From: DATEMK01 sp035275625
GTDB lineage: Bacteria; Bacteroidota; Bacteroidia; AKYH767-A; OLB10
Assembly: GCA_035275625.1 (NCBI GenBank)
Contig: DATEMK010000642.1
Location: 1 to 27,187 of the forward strand
Length of the DNA: 27,187 nucleotides
Direction of reading: 5' to 3'
Below the pieces are notes generated by a model, which saw only the letters and a program-made list of their open reading frames with translations, was not told the origin of the DNA and ran no database searches. Below, piece after piece: positions 6,946 through 14,252 of this stretch. Position 1 is the stretch's first letter; the number at the start of each line of letters is the position of its first letter. The position numbers were made by a program, and so were the translations under genes.

Positions 6946-8391
6946 TTAACCAACACTTCCTTCAAGACTTATAGCTAAAAGTTTTTGCGCTTCCACAGCA
7001 AATTCCATTGGCAATTGGTTAAATACTTCTTTGCAATATCCATTCACAATTAAGTTCACTGCATCTTCTGTCGAAATTCCCCTCTGGTTGCAATAAAATA
7101 TTTGGTCTTCACCGACTTTTGAAGTGGTTGCTTCGTGTTCCACTTTTGCAGATTTATTATTCACTTCCAAATACGGAAATGTATGCGCTCCGCATTTATC
7201 GCCAAGCAATAATGAATCACACTGAGAATAATTTCGGGCATGTTCTGCTTTTTTATTTATTCTTACCAGGCCGCGATAGCTGTTATTACTTTTCCCTCCA
7301 CTGATTCCTTTTGACACAATAGTGCTTCTTGTATTTTTTCCAAGATGAATCATTTTGGTTCCGGTGTCCGCCTGCTGGTAATTATTTGTAACAGCAACAG
7401 AATAAAATTCACCGATTGAATTATCCCCTTTTAAAATTACGCTCGGGTATTTCCAGGTGATGGCTGAACCGGTTTCCACCTGCGTCCAGGAAATTTTTGA
7501 ATTATCCCCGAGACAAATTCCTCTTTTCGTGACAAAATTGTAAACGCCTCCTTTGCCTTCTTTATCTCCGGGATACCAATTCTGCACGGTGGAATATTTT
7601 ACCTGCGCGTCTTTATGAGAAACAATCTCAACCACCGCTGCATGCAACTGATGTTCGTCACGCATCGGGGCAGTACATCCTTCGAGATAACTTACATACG
7701 CTCCTTCATCTGCAATAATCAAGGTGCGCTCAAACTGTCCTGTGCCTGCTGAATTCATTCGGAAGTATGTGGACAATTCCATAGGGCAACGAACACCTTT
7801 GGGAATGTAGCAAAACGAACCATCGCTGAATACCGCTGAATTTAATGCAGCATAAAAATTATCGGTGTATGGAACCACGCTGCCCATGTATTGTTTTACC
7901 AAATCGGGATGTTCTTTTACAGCTTCGCTGAAGGAGCAAAAAATAATTCCGAGCCTGGAAAGCGTTTCGCGGAAAGTTGTTTTAACGGATACGCTGTCGA
8001 ATACTACATCAACGGCTACATTGGCCAGACGTTTTTGTTCATCAAGTGAAATTCCAAGTTTGTCAAATGTTGCTTTTAATTCAGGGTCTAACTCATCCAG
8101 ACTGTTTAATTGAGCTTTCTGCTTTGGCGCTGAATAGTAAATGATGTTTTGAAAATTTATTTTCGGATATTGTACATGCGCCCAGGTTGGCTCTGTCATT
8201 TTTTGCCAATTGCGAAAAGCTTTTAATCTCCACTCCAGCATCCATTCCGGTTCATTTTTTTTTGCAGAAATAAAACGAACTGTGTTTTCATCCAAACCAA
8301 TTGGCGCATTGTCCGATTCAATGTCGCTTACAAAGCCCCATTTATAATCGCTCAATACTGCTTCTTCAATTATTTTCTGGTCGTCAGTCAT
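6946..8391 (-). CDS. sufB: SufB, core scaffold subunit of the SufBC2D complex
   Basis: SufB receives sulfur from SufE and hosts nascent iron-sulfur clusters together with SufD. The 481-residue protein carries the family core: IPKGVRCPMELSTYFRMN, DEGAYVSYLEGCTAPMRDEHQLHAAVVE, then the C-terminal ARNYSQCDSLL-GDKCGAHTFPYLEV (conserved cysteine) and HEATTSKVGEDQIFYCNQRG (conserved glutamate). I chose the ATG at 8391 (MTDDQKIIEE) because it matches the usual SufB beginning; the frame stays open upstream to 8466, but that extension is basic, unlike SufB, and would overlap the 3' end of sufA. The gap to sufA is 44 bp and contains a small AAACTT/AAGTTT inverted repeat. Second gene of the operon. Confidence 0.97.
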   Translation of the reverse strand: MTDDQKIIEEAVLSDYKWGFVSDIESDNAPIGLDENTVRFISAKKNEPEWMLEWRLKAFRNWQKMTEPTWAHVQYPKINFQNIIYYSAPKQKAQLNSLDELDPELKATFDKLGISLDEQKRLANVAVDVVFDSVSVKTTFRETLSRLGIIFCSFSEAVKEHPDLVKQYMGSVVPYTDNFYAALNSAVFSDGSFCYIPKGVRCPMELSTYFRMNSAGTGQFERTLIIADEGAYVSYLEGCTAPMRDEHQLHAAVVEIVSHKDAQVKYSTVQNWYPGDKEGKGGVYNFVTKRGICLGDNSKISWTQVETGSAITWKYPSVILKGDNSIGEFYSVAVTNNYQQADTGTKMIHLGKNTRSTIVSKGISGGKSNNSYRGLVRINKKAEHARNYSQCDSLLLGDKCGAHTFPYLEVNNKSAKVEHEATTSKVGEDQIFYCNQRGISTEDAVNLIVNGYCKEVFNQLPMEFAVEAQKLLAISLEGSVG

Positions 8392-8435
8392 CTTATTTGG
8401 ATTCGTTCTAAACTTAAAGTTTGGACAAAAAAAAT

Positions 8436-8762
8436 TTAAACTGAAAAACTTTCTCCGCATCCGCATGTCCGTGATGCATTCGGATTTATGAATACAAATC
8501 CTTTTCCATTCAATCCATCGCTGAATTCGAGTTCGGTGCCAACGAGATAAAGAAAACTTTTTCTATCGCAAACTATTTTCATTCCTTTATCTTCAAATAC
8601 TTTATCATCGGCTTTTAACTGGTTGTCGAACTCCAATTTATAAGTTAATCCTGAACACCCCCCGCCTTCTACTCCGACCCTTATGAACGAATCAGCCGGG
8701 CGGTTGTCTTTAGCCATCAGTTCGATGGCTTTTTCTTTCGCTTTTTCTGTTACTGTAATCAT
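8436..8762 (-). CDS. sufA: A-type iron-sulfur carrier (SufA/IscA/HesB family)
   Basis: A 108-residue A-type carrier that accepts clusters from the SufBCD scaffold and hands them to apoproteins. The three conserved cysteines are present: C36 in VEGGGCSG, and C100 and C102 in RTCGCGESF near the C-terminus. It is the first gene of the suf operon. The ATG at 8762 is preceded by a strong Shine-Dalgarno sequence (AAGGAGT), unusual for Bacteroidota and a sign of high translation, and by a well-formed promoter about 25-55 bp upstream. I use the symbol sufA because of the operon context; by sequence alone IscA or ErpA would be equally possible. Confidence 0.93.
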   Translation of the reverse strand: MITVTEKAKEKAIELMAKDNRPADSFIRVGVEGGGCSGLTYKLEFDNQLKADDKVFEDKGMKIVCDRKSFLYLVGTELEFSDGLNGKGFVFINPNASRTCGCGESFSV

Positions 8763-8767
8763 TTTTT

Positions 8768-8774
8768 ACTCCTT
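8768..8774 (-). promoter_or_regulatory. Ribosome-binding site of sufA
   Basis: AAGGAGT on the minus strand, five bases (TAAAAA-type spacer) before the sufA ATG. It is an unusually complete Shine-Dalgarno match for this phylum and fixes the start at 8762. Confidence 0.7.
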
Positions 8775-8785
8775 GAAATATAGTG

Positions 8786-8816
8786 CAAAGATACGCTTTT
8801 TAACGGCTATTTACAA
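8786..8816 (-). promoter_or_regulatory. Promoter of the suf operon (Bacteroidota type)
   Basis: On the minus strand TTG (8816-8814) is followed after 20 bases by TATCTTTG (8793-8786), matching the Bacteroidota -33 TTG / -7 TANNTTTG pattern with correct spacing. Transcription would start near 8780, giving a leader of roughly 18-20 nt before sufA. I saw no obvious operator for an iron-sulfur sensor in the 129-bp divergent region. Confidence 0.7.
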
Positions 8817-8839
8817 TGAACGTTTGAGGTTTAAAGTTT

Positions 8840-8850
8840 CCCCGAAGGGG
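8840..8850. repeat. CCCCGAAGGGG palindrome upstream of thiL
   Basis: Short hairpin (4-bp arms, GAA centre) between divergent sufA and thiL. The core CCCGAAGGG also forms the arms of the larger inverted repeat at 26561-26590. It sits about 20-30 bp upstream of a weak -7-like box (TAACTTCG, 8867-8874) for thiL. Confidence 0.6.
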
Positions 8851-8891
8851 TTCCTGCGGAAAGGGTTAACTTCGCAAAATATTATTAGAAA

Positions 8892-9968
8892 ATGTTTGAA
8901 AATAGAGAAAATCGTACAGAACTGGAAGAACTTGGCGAATTTGGATTGATTAAGCATCTTGCGCAAAGCGTTGTTCTTAAAAATCCGGAAAGCATAAAGG
9001 GTATTGGTGATGACGCAGCTGTGATCAGCCCCACCCCGTCCCTCCCCGGAGGGGAGGGAGAAAAGCCCGCTATGGTTGTTACTACTGATATGTTGGTTGA
9101 AGGAATTCACTTTGATCTGACTTTTTCTCCATTGAAACATCTTGGCTACAAGGCGGTTGTTGTAAATCTTTCGGATGTGTATGCAATGAATGCCATTCCA
9201 AAACAAATTGTAATTGCGCTCGGTTTGTCCAATCGTTTTTCACTTGAAGCTGTGGAAGAGTTGTATGAGGGGATCAATCTTGCCTGCGAAAAATATAGCG
9301 TTGATTTGGTTGGCGGAGATACTACTGCTTCCCGTTCAGGGCTGATTATTTCCGTTACTGCCATTGGCCAGGCTGATAAAAAGGAAGACATTGTTTACCG
9401 CAATTCAGCGAAAGCAACTGATTTGATTTGCGTTTCCGGTGATTTGGGTGCAGCTTATCTCGGCTTGCAATTATTGAATCGTGAGAAGAAAGTTTTCCTG
9501 GAAAATCCTTCTGTACAGCCTGAACTTTCAGGCTATGATTATTTGCTGGAGCGGCAATTGAAGCCGGAAGCGAGGAAAGATATTATCGAACAATTAAAAT
9601 CATCAGGCATTAAGCCGACTTCTATGATTGATATTTCTGATGGATTGTCGTCTGAATTATTTCACATCTGCACCCAAAGCAAAGTTGGCTGCCAGGTGTA
9701 TGAGGATAAAATTCCGGTTGATGTTAAAACCGGTGAGCTTGCCGAAGAATTTAACCTCAGCCCCATCATTTGCGCTTTAAGCGGAGGCGAGGATTATGAA
9801 TTGCTTTTCACGGTGAACATTCATGATTTTGAAAAATTAAAACTTTTGAAGGATATTCATGTCATCGGGCACATCACGGATGAAGCAAGCGGGCTGATGA
9901 TGATTGATAAAGCAGGAAGCGCTATTCAGTTGAAGGCGCAGGGGTGGGATGCTATGAAAAATTCCTGA
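8892..9968 (+). CDS. thiL: Thiamine-monophosphate kinase carrying a palindrome-encoded insert
   Basis: ThiL phosphorylates thiamine monophosphate with ATP to give thiamine diphosphate, the last step of vitamin B1 cofactor synthesis. The start ELGEFGLIKHL, Mg-ATP motif GIGDDAAVI, STD-like VVTTDMLVEGIHFDL, LVGGDTTAS, and DISDGLSSEL are all present; 358 residues is a little longer than most relatives. Directly after GDDAAVI the protein has an atypical segment SPTPSLPGGEGEKPA (residues 46-60), whose middle is encoded by a GC-rich palindrome at 9040-9058. The insert falls in a loop before the strand carrying VVTTD, so activity could survive. The start at 8892 matches the family N-terminus. It is divergent from suf and converges with glmS with 9 bp between. 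Confidence 0.95.
   Translation: MFENRENRTELEELGEFGLIKHLAQSVVLKNPESIKGIGDDAAVISPTPSLPGGEGEKPAMVVTTDMLVEGIHFDLTFSPLKHLGYKAVVVNLSDVYAMNAIPKQIVIALGLSNRFSLEAVEELYEGINLACEKYSVDLVGGDTTASRSGLIISVTAIGQADKKEDIVYRNSAKATDLICVSGDLGAAYLGLQLLNREKKVFLENPSVQPELSGYDYLLERQLKPEARKDIIEQLKSSGIKPTSMIDISDGLSSELFHICTQSKVGCQVYEDKIPVDVKTGELAEEFNLSPIICALSGGEDYELLFTVNIHDFEKLKLLKDIHVIGHITDEASGLMMIDKAGSAIQLKAQGWDAMKNS
9033..9060 (+). repeat. In-frame palindromic element inside thiL
   Basis: Perfect 8-bp arms CCCTCCCC (9040-9047) and GGGGAGGG (9051-9058) around GGA, preceded by CACCCCGT and followed by AG. Apart from one substitution in each arm, the centre and the base before the arm, it matches the sufS element at 4131-4160. 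It encodes SLPGGEG, residues 50-56 of ThiL. Confidence 0.9.
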
Positions 9969-9977
9969 AATTAAATT

Positions 9978-11813
9978 TTACTCCACCGTCACACTCTTCG
10001 CCAGGTTTCTCGGTTGATCCACATTACATCCGCGCATCACAGCAATATGGTAGCTCAAAAGCTGCAGCGGAATTACAGAAAGCAGCGGCAGCAAAATATC
10101 ATCCGTTTCCGGGATTTCAATCACATAATCAGCCAGCTCTTTTACCACATCATCGCCTTCGGTAACAATGGCAATAATAACCCCTTTGCGGGCTTTCACT
10201 TCCTGGATGTTGCTCACTACTTTTTCGTAAGAAGCATTTTTGGTTGCAATTACCACCACCGGCATTTCATCATCAATCAAAGCAATAGGACCATGCTTCA
10301 TTTCGGCAGCAGGATATCCTTCGGCATGGATGTACGAAATTTCTTTCAGTTTCAGTGCGCCCTCCAAAGCCACCGGGAATCCATATCCCCGGCCGAGGTA
10401 AAGAAAATTGCGAACGTTCACAAATTTTGCGGCAAGGGTTTTAATCTTTTCATTTGTTTTCAATACCTGTTCCACCTTGGCGGGAATGTTTTCCAATTCA
10501 CTGAGCAAAGACTGGTAACGCGATGCTGACAAGGTTCCTCTTTTATTTGCAATTTGCAAGGCAAGCAAAGTAAGCACTGTAACCTGTGCCGTAAAAGCTT
10601 TGGTGGATGCCACCCCGATTTCGGGTCCGGCATGTGTATAAGACCCTGCATGAGTAGTGCGGGGAATAGATGAACCCACCACATTGCACACTCCAAAAAT
10701 GGTTGCGCCTTTTGATTTGGCTAATTCAATTGCCGCCAGGGTATCGGCTGTTTCTCCCGATTGTGAAATGGCAATCACCACATCCTCTTCGGTAATTACA
10801 GGATTGCGATACCGGAATTCAGAAGCATATTCCACTTCAACGGGGATGCGCGCCAGGTCTTCAATAAGGTATTCTCCCACCAGCCCTGCATGCCATGAAG
10901 TTCCGCATCCGATAATTATTACACGTTTTGCATTGACAAACTTATTTTCAAATTCTCCGACTCCGCCTAACCTCAGCCGTCCTCTTTTTGCATCAATGCG
11001 CCCTCTCATGCTGTCGGCAATAGAACGCGGCTGCTCATAAATTTCTTTGAGCATAAAATGTTCGTAACCGCCTTTTTCAATCGTTTCAAGATTCATCTCC
11101 AGTTCCTGCACATAAGGAATTTTGGTTTCGTTCTGAATGGTTTTCACTGTAAGATTGCCGTCAGAAATAATGGCCATTTCATTATCGTTCAGGTACGCCA
11201 CGTTCTTGGTGTATTCGACAATTGGCGTAGCATCCGAAGCAATAAAAAATTCATCCTTTCCGATACCCAGAACAATGGGACTTCCTTTGCGGGCAGCAAT
11301 TATTTTATTAGGATCTTTTTTAGAAATAATAACAAGGGCATATGCACCCACAACTTCGCCCAGGGCAAGCCGCACGGATTCATCAAAATCCACATTGCCA
11401 TTGTCATTGATTTCTTCAATGAGATGAATTAAAACTTCGGTATCCGTTTCGCTGGCAAAAGTGTGTCCGCGTTTTTTCAATTCCTGTTTAATGGCAGCAT
11501 AATTTTCAATGATGCCGTTATGAATAATTGCAAAATTTCTTGTTTCCGAAAAATGGGGATGCGCATTCCTGTCATTAGGTTCTCCATGAGTAGCCCAGCG
11601 TGTGTGCCCCATTCCGAGATTTCCCGAAAGGTTTTTTCCCTTTACTGATTCTTCTAGGTCACTTACCTTGCCTGCTTTTTTGTAAACATTAAGCTCGCCA
11701 TTAAGCAATGCAACTCCTGCACTGTCATAACCGCGATATTCAAGCCGGTGCAGTCCTTTAATGATAATAGGATATGCTTCGCGGTGTCCGATGTATGCTA
11801 CAATTCCACACAT
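9978..11813 (-). CDS. glmS: Glutamine-fructose-6-phosphate aminotransferase (isomerizing)
   Basis: GlmS makes glucosamine-6-phosphate from fructose-6-phosphate and glutamine, the entry step to UDP-GlcNAc for peptidoglycan and lipopolysaccharide. The N-terminal class II glutaminase domain (about 1-220) begins MCGIVAYIG, with the nucleophile C2 exposed after Met removal; HTRWATHGEPND and HNGIIENY are its glutamine-site motifs. Two SIS sugar-isomerase domains follow (about 290-420 and 460-600), with GCGTSWHAG, SQSGETADTLAA and EISYIHAEGYPAAEMKHGP. The C-terminus DQPRNLAKSVTVE carries the catalytic lysine. 611 residues is full length. The ATG at 11813 lies 4 bp downstream of the DUF4270 stop, so the two genes are surely co-transcribed. 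I see no glmS ribozyme. Confidence 0.98.
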   Translation of the reverse strand: MCGIVAYIGHREAYPIIIKGLHRLEYRGYDSAGVALLNGELNVYKKAGKVSDLEESVKGKNLSGNLGMGHTRWATHGEPNDRNAHPHFSETRNFAIIHNGIIENYAAIKQELKKRGHTFASETDTEVLIHLIEEINDNGNVDFDESVRLALGEVVGAYALVIISKKDPNKIIAARKGSPIVLGIGKDEFFIASDATPIVEYTKNVAYLNDNEMAIISDGNLTVKTIQNETKIPYVQELEMNLETIEKGGYEHFMLKEIYEQPRSIADSMRGRIDAKRGRLRLGGVGEFENKFVNAKRVIIIGCGTSWHAGLVGEYLIEDLARIPVEVEYASEFRYRNPVITEEDVVIAISQSGETADTLAAIELAKSKGATIFGVCNVVGSSIPRTTHAGSYTHAGPEIGVASTKAFTAQVTVLTLLALQIANKRGTLSASRYQSLLSELENIPAKVEQVLKTNEKIKTLAAKFVNVRNFLYLGRGYGFPVALEGALKLKEISYIHAEGYPAAEMKHGPIALIDDEMPVVVIATKNASYEKVVSNIQEVKARKGVIIAIVTEGDDVVKELADYVIEIPETDDILLPLLSVIPLQLLSYHIAVMRGCNVDQPRNLAKSVTVE

Positions 11814-11817
11814 GATA

Positions 11818-13122
11818 TTATGGATTTATGTTTGTATAACTTAGCTTAAGTTTCATTCTGAATGAAGGATTATGGCTACCGCCAATAACTGTCCGGTTTG
11901 CATTTACGGACGCACCGGAAGCAACCAAATATAACCCGTAATCATTGCGGCTTCCCGATAGAACCTGCTGAATATAACGTGTAATAAGGAAAGTGTATGT
12001 TCCATTGGTCTGCGCTCCCCCGAAATTACTTTCTGAATATACAAAGTCAGGAAGAAAATAGCTTTTTCCTGCAGAATCAATTCCTGTTAAAAATAAATTA
12101 CTATGGGCAGCATAAGTGCCCGTTGTGGAATTATCAATGGTAACCGCCAATTCAGCAATGTTGACAGAAATATTCCCGCTTTGAACTAAATTATCAAGAA
12201 AAGGAAATTCAACTTTTGTTTTAACACCTGCCATAGACTGAACATAACAAATGTCTTTTGTTAGTTCCGGATTATTAAATTGATTTGCAATAGAACCTGT
12301 TGAATAATCATGGGTAAAATGATTTATTCTTTCCGCAAGATTCGTAACCGTGGTAACCGGGAAAAGAAAAGTAAAAGAAAGACCCTGGGCATAATATAAG
12401 GTGATCTTAGACATTGTATCAGGAATTGAAAAACCGAAATATAAAATGCTTCCACCCGTTGCCGGGGATGAAACGTCTTTCACATAGATTCCTTTAAAAT
12501 AGTCAATGAAGGCACTGTTACTCGCATAGACACTTGAAGGTTGATTGAGAAATATGTTTGCCGCACTGGCAGACAAAGGGATCCTCAAATGCGGTGCTGT
12601 TTTATTTCCATTCACCAGTACACTATCCCTGGGACGGATGTCGGAAGTTGTCAAAGTTCCCAAAAGATCAGAAGTACTGAACGTTTTATTTGAATAATAA
12701 AGATTGTCAGGCAAAATATTTTCACTAATCCTGTAAACCTCAAAACTGTGTGAAGCGGTAGTATCTCCATAATATCCTGAATAGGCAAGAGTAAGAATGA
12801 TGGAATCACATGTGGCTGAACCAAAGTCCACTCCCACATTGCTGAGCAAAACCTGTGAATAAAAACCTGCATTGGCTTCACCGAATAAAGGCTCACGAAT
12901 GGCTCCCAGCAAAGCAGCAGAGTTTCCTGTAGTAGGCACCGAATCTTCCCTGATAAGGGTTGTCAGCAACGAAATGGTATCAGAATAACTGAGTGAACTT
13001 AAATCAGACGGGGGAAGCACTTCCAACCCCACATTATCAGGTTCTTTGCACCCGTAAATAAAAATAATAAACACAAACAGGCATCCTAAAAAATGCCTGC
13101 CTGTTTTAACGAATAACCTCAT
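11818..13122 (-). CDS. DUF4270 family lipoprotein
   Basis: A 434-residue predicted lipoprotein of the Bacteroidota family DUF4270, function unknown. A hydrophobic signal (CLFVFIIFIYGC) ends in a lipobox-like IYGC with the lipidated cysteine at C25, followed by KEPDNVGLEVLPPSD, the family's typical opening. The rest is rich in beta-strand, Ser/Thr and Asn, with no cysteines of note, and ends GGSHNPSFRMKLKLSYT. It likely sits in the outer membrane facing the periplasm or surface. Position between a starch-synthase-like gene and glmS is an arrangement I recall from other Bacteroidota, suggesting a link to envelope sugar or cell-wall metabolism, but that is inference. The 5' coding region contains a hairpin (13075-13106). 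Confidence 0.85.
   Translation of the reverse strand: MRLFVKTGRHFLGCLFVFIIFIYGCKEPDNVGLEVLPPSDLSSLSYSDTISLLTTLIREDSVPTTGNSAALLGAIREPLFGEANAGFYSQVLLSNVGVDFGSATCDSIILTLAYSGYYGDTTASHSFEVYRISENILPDNLYYSNKTFSTSDLLGTLTTSDIRPRDSVLVNGNKTAPHLRIPLSASAANIFLNQPSSVYASNSAFIDYFKGIYVKDVSSPATGGSILYFGFSIPDTMSKITLYYAQGLSFTFLFPVTTVTNLAERINHFTHDYSTGSIANQFNNPELTKDICYVQSMAGVKTKVEFPFLDNLVQSGNISVNIAELAVTIDNSTTGTYAAHSNLFLTGIDSAGKSYFLPDFVYSESNFGGAQTNGTYTFLITRYIQQVLSGSRNDYGLYLVASGASVNANRTVIGGSHNPSFRMKLKLSYTNINP
13075..13106 (-). repeat. Imperfect hairpin in the 5' coding region of the DUF4270 gene
   Basis: AAACAGGCAT (13075-13084) pairs with a right arm at 13093-13106 that carries a four-base TGCC duplication. It covers roughly codons 6-16, within the signal-peptide region. 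The duplicated arm contains CCTGCCTG, the arm sequence of the palindromes at 16966 and 25650. Confidence 0.5.
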
Positions 13123-13170
13123 CTTTTACTTACTGATAAATTGGAATCAAAAAAATGAAAAAACAGGTTT

Positions 13171-13998
13171 TTATGCAAGAACTGTGTCTTCCATTAAAAC
13201 CTCTTCATAGAAGGAATTATAAGCATCAACATAATTTTCCGGTGACTGGTGATCAAGGACCGGCTTGTTGGCTTTCTTAAGATAATTTTTCACCTGCGGA
13301 TGTATAGAAGAACTTCCCATAATTATGGCATCAGATTTTGAAATGGCATTCACTGTAAGGTTTTCGTAGCCGGGGTTTTTCAAATCTTTAATATCCGTTG
13401 CAGAAATTCCTTCCATCATCAGCTTTTTGGTATAGGTATCATTGAATTTTTCTTCAAAACCTTCATCATATACCGAATAAACAACTTTTGAATTTCTGAA
13501 CATCGGATCGTCTTTGTAGCTTGTTTTTACATACAAAGGGATCAGGCTGGTCATCCAGCCATGGCAATGAATAATATCAGGGCTCCATCCCAGCTTTTTT
13601 ACAGTTTCCAGCACGCCCCTGCAAAAGAAAATTGTACGGTCATCATTGTCCTTGAAAAATTTATCTTTGGCATCCCTGAAAGTTGCTTTTCTCTGGAAAT
13701 ATTCCTCATTATCTATAAAATAAACCTGCATGCGGGCTGACTGAATAGAAGCCACCTTAATAATAAGCGGGTGGTCGCTGTCATCAATAATAAGATTCAT
13801 TCCTGAAAGCCTGATCACTTCATGCAATTGGTTTCTGCGTTCATTCACACAGCCAAAACGGGGCATAAAAGTTCTTATTTCCTTTCCTTTTTCCTGTATT
13901 CCCTGTGGCAAATGGCGGCAGATTTTACCCATTTCTTCATTGCCTTCTACATAGGGGAATATTTCGTGTGACACAAACAGAACTCTTGATTTTTTCAT
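13171..13998 (-). CDS. Half-length starch/glycogen-synthase-like protein (GT5 N-terminal domain)
   Basis: A 275-residue protein resembling only the N-terminal Rossmann half of GT5 glycogen/starch synthases. It begins SRVLFVSHEIFPYVEG and contains PDIIHCHGWMTSLIPLYVK, matching the synthase HxHDWHT region. The ADP-glucose-binding K-x-G-G motif expected after the first strand is absent: VEGNEEMG stands in its place at residues 17-24, and the entire C-terminal nucleotide-sugar domain is missing. It is therefore unlikely to be a standard glucosyltransferase; a regulatory or structural role is possible. I chose ATG 13998 because the longer frame to 14067 would add an unrelated N-terminus and include the promoter. 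The stop is 48 bp before DUF4270, suggesting an operon with DUF4270 and glmS. Confidence 0.82.
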   Translation of the reverse strand: MKKSRVLFVSHEIFPYVEGNEEMGKICRHLPQGIQEKGKEIRTFMPRFGCVNERRNQLHEVIRLSGMNLIIDDSDHPLIIKVASIQSARMQVYFIDNEEYFQRKATFRDAKDKFFKDNDDRTIFFCRGVLETVKKLGWSPDIIHCHGWMTSLIPLYVKTSYKDDPMFRNSKVVYSVYDEGFEEKFNDTYTKKLMMEGISATDIKDLKNPGYENLTVNAISKSDAIIMGSSSIHPQVKNYLKKANKPVLDHQSPENYVDAYNSFYEEVLMEDTVLA

Positions 13999-14028
13999 AT
14001 TTTTTATTATTTGTTTAGGTTTATGGTG

Positions 14029-14036
14029 CAAAAGTA
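14029..14036 (-). promoter_or_regulatory. -7 box for the GT5-like/DUF4270/glmS operon
   Basis: TACTTTTG on the minus strand matches TANNTTTG and would place the transcript start about 20-25 nt before the ATG at 13998. No clear TTG was seen at -33, so the call rests on one box and position. Confidence 0.5.
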
Positions 14037-14192
14037 CAAAAAATAATGATTCATTTGGATTAAACAAGTAAAATGAAATTTATTCTTTCTGCAAGATTTG
14101 GGCAGGTATAAAGTTAATCCTGGTTGCCGGGTGAAGATAATTGGCTGTAATGTTCTTTCGCTAAAATCAAAACCTGATAGCCTTTTAATTTC

Positions 14193-14200
14193 TAAATTTG
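14193..14200 (+). promoter_or_regulatory. -7 box for the ALDH-ACMSD pair
   Basis: TAAATTTG matches the Bacteroidota -7 consensus and lies 52 bp before the ALDH ATG, giving a leader of about 45 nt. No convincing -33 TTG is present. Confidence 0.45.
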
Positions 14201-14252
14201 TGCCTTAAAGTTTTAGCAATTAAGAAATAACCCTTAATAACAATAAGTAAAT

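Noticed and set aside
8392..8466. Longer start for sufB (adds 25 residues)
   Set aside because: The extension is basic and unlike SufB N-termini and would overlap the 3' end of sufA; MTDDQK at 8391 fits the family.
8811..9206. Open frame of about 131 codons antisense to the thiL start region
   Set aside because: It crosses the suf promoter, a palindrome and the thiL insert, and its product looks like reversed repeat sequence; no family features.
9978..11813. glmS ribozyme upstream of glmS
   Set aside because: Only 4 bp separate the DUF4270 stop from the glmS ATG, leaving no leader for a ribozyme.
13999..14067. Longer start for the GT5-like gene
   Set aside because: The added residues do not resemble the family, and the -7 box at 14029-14036 lies within that stretch.
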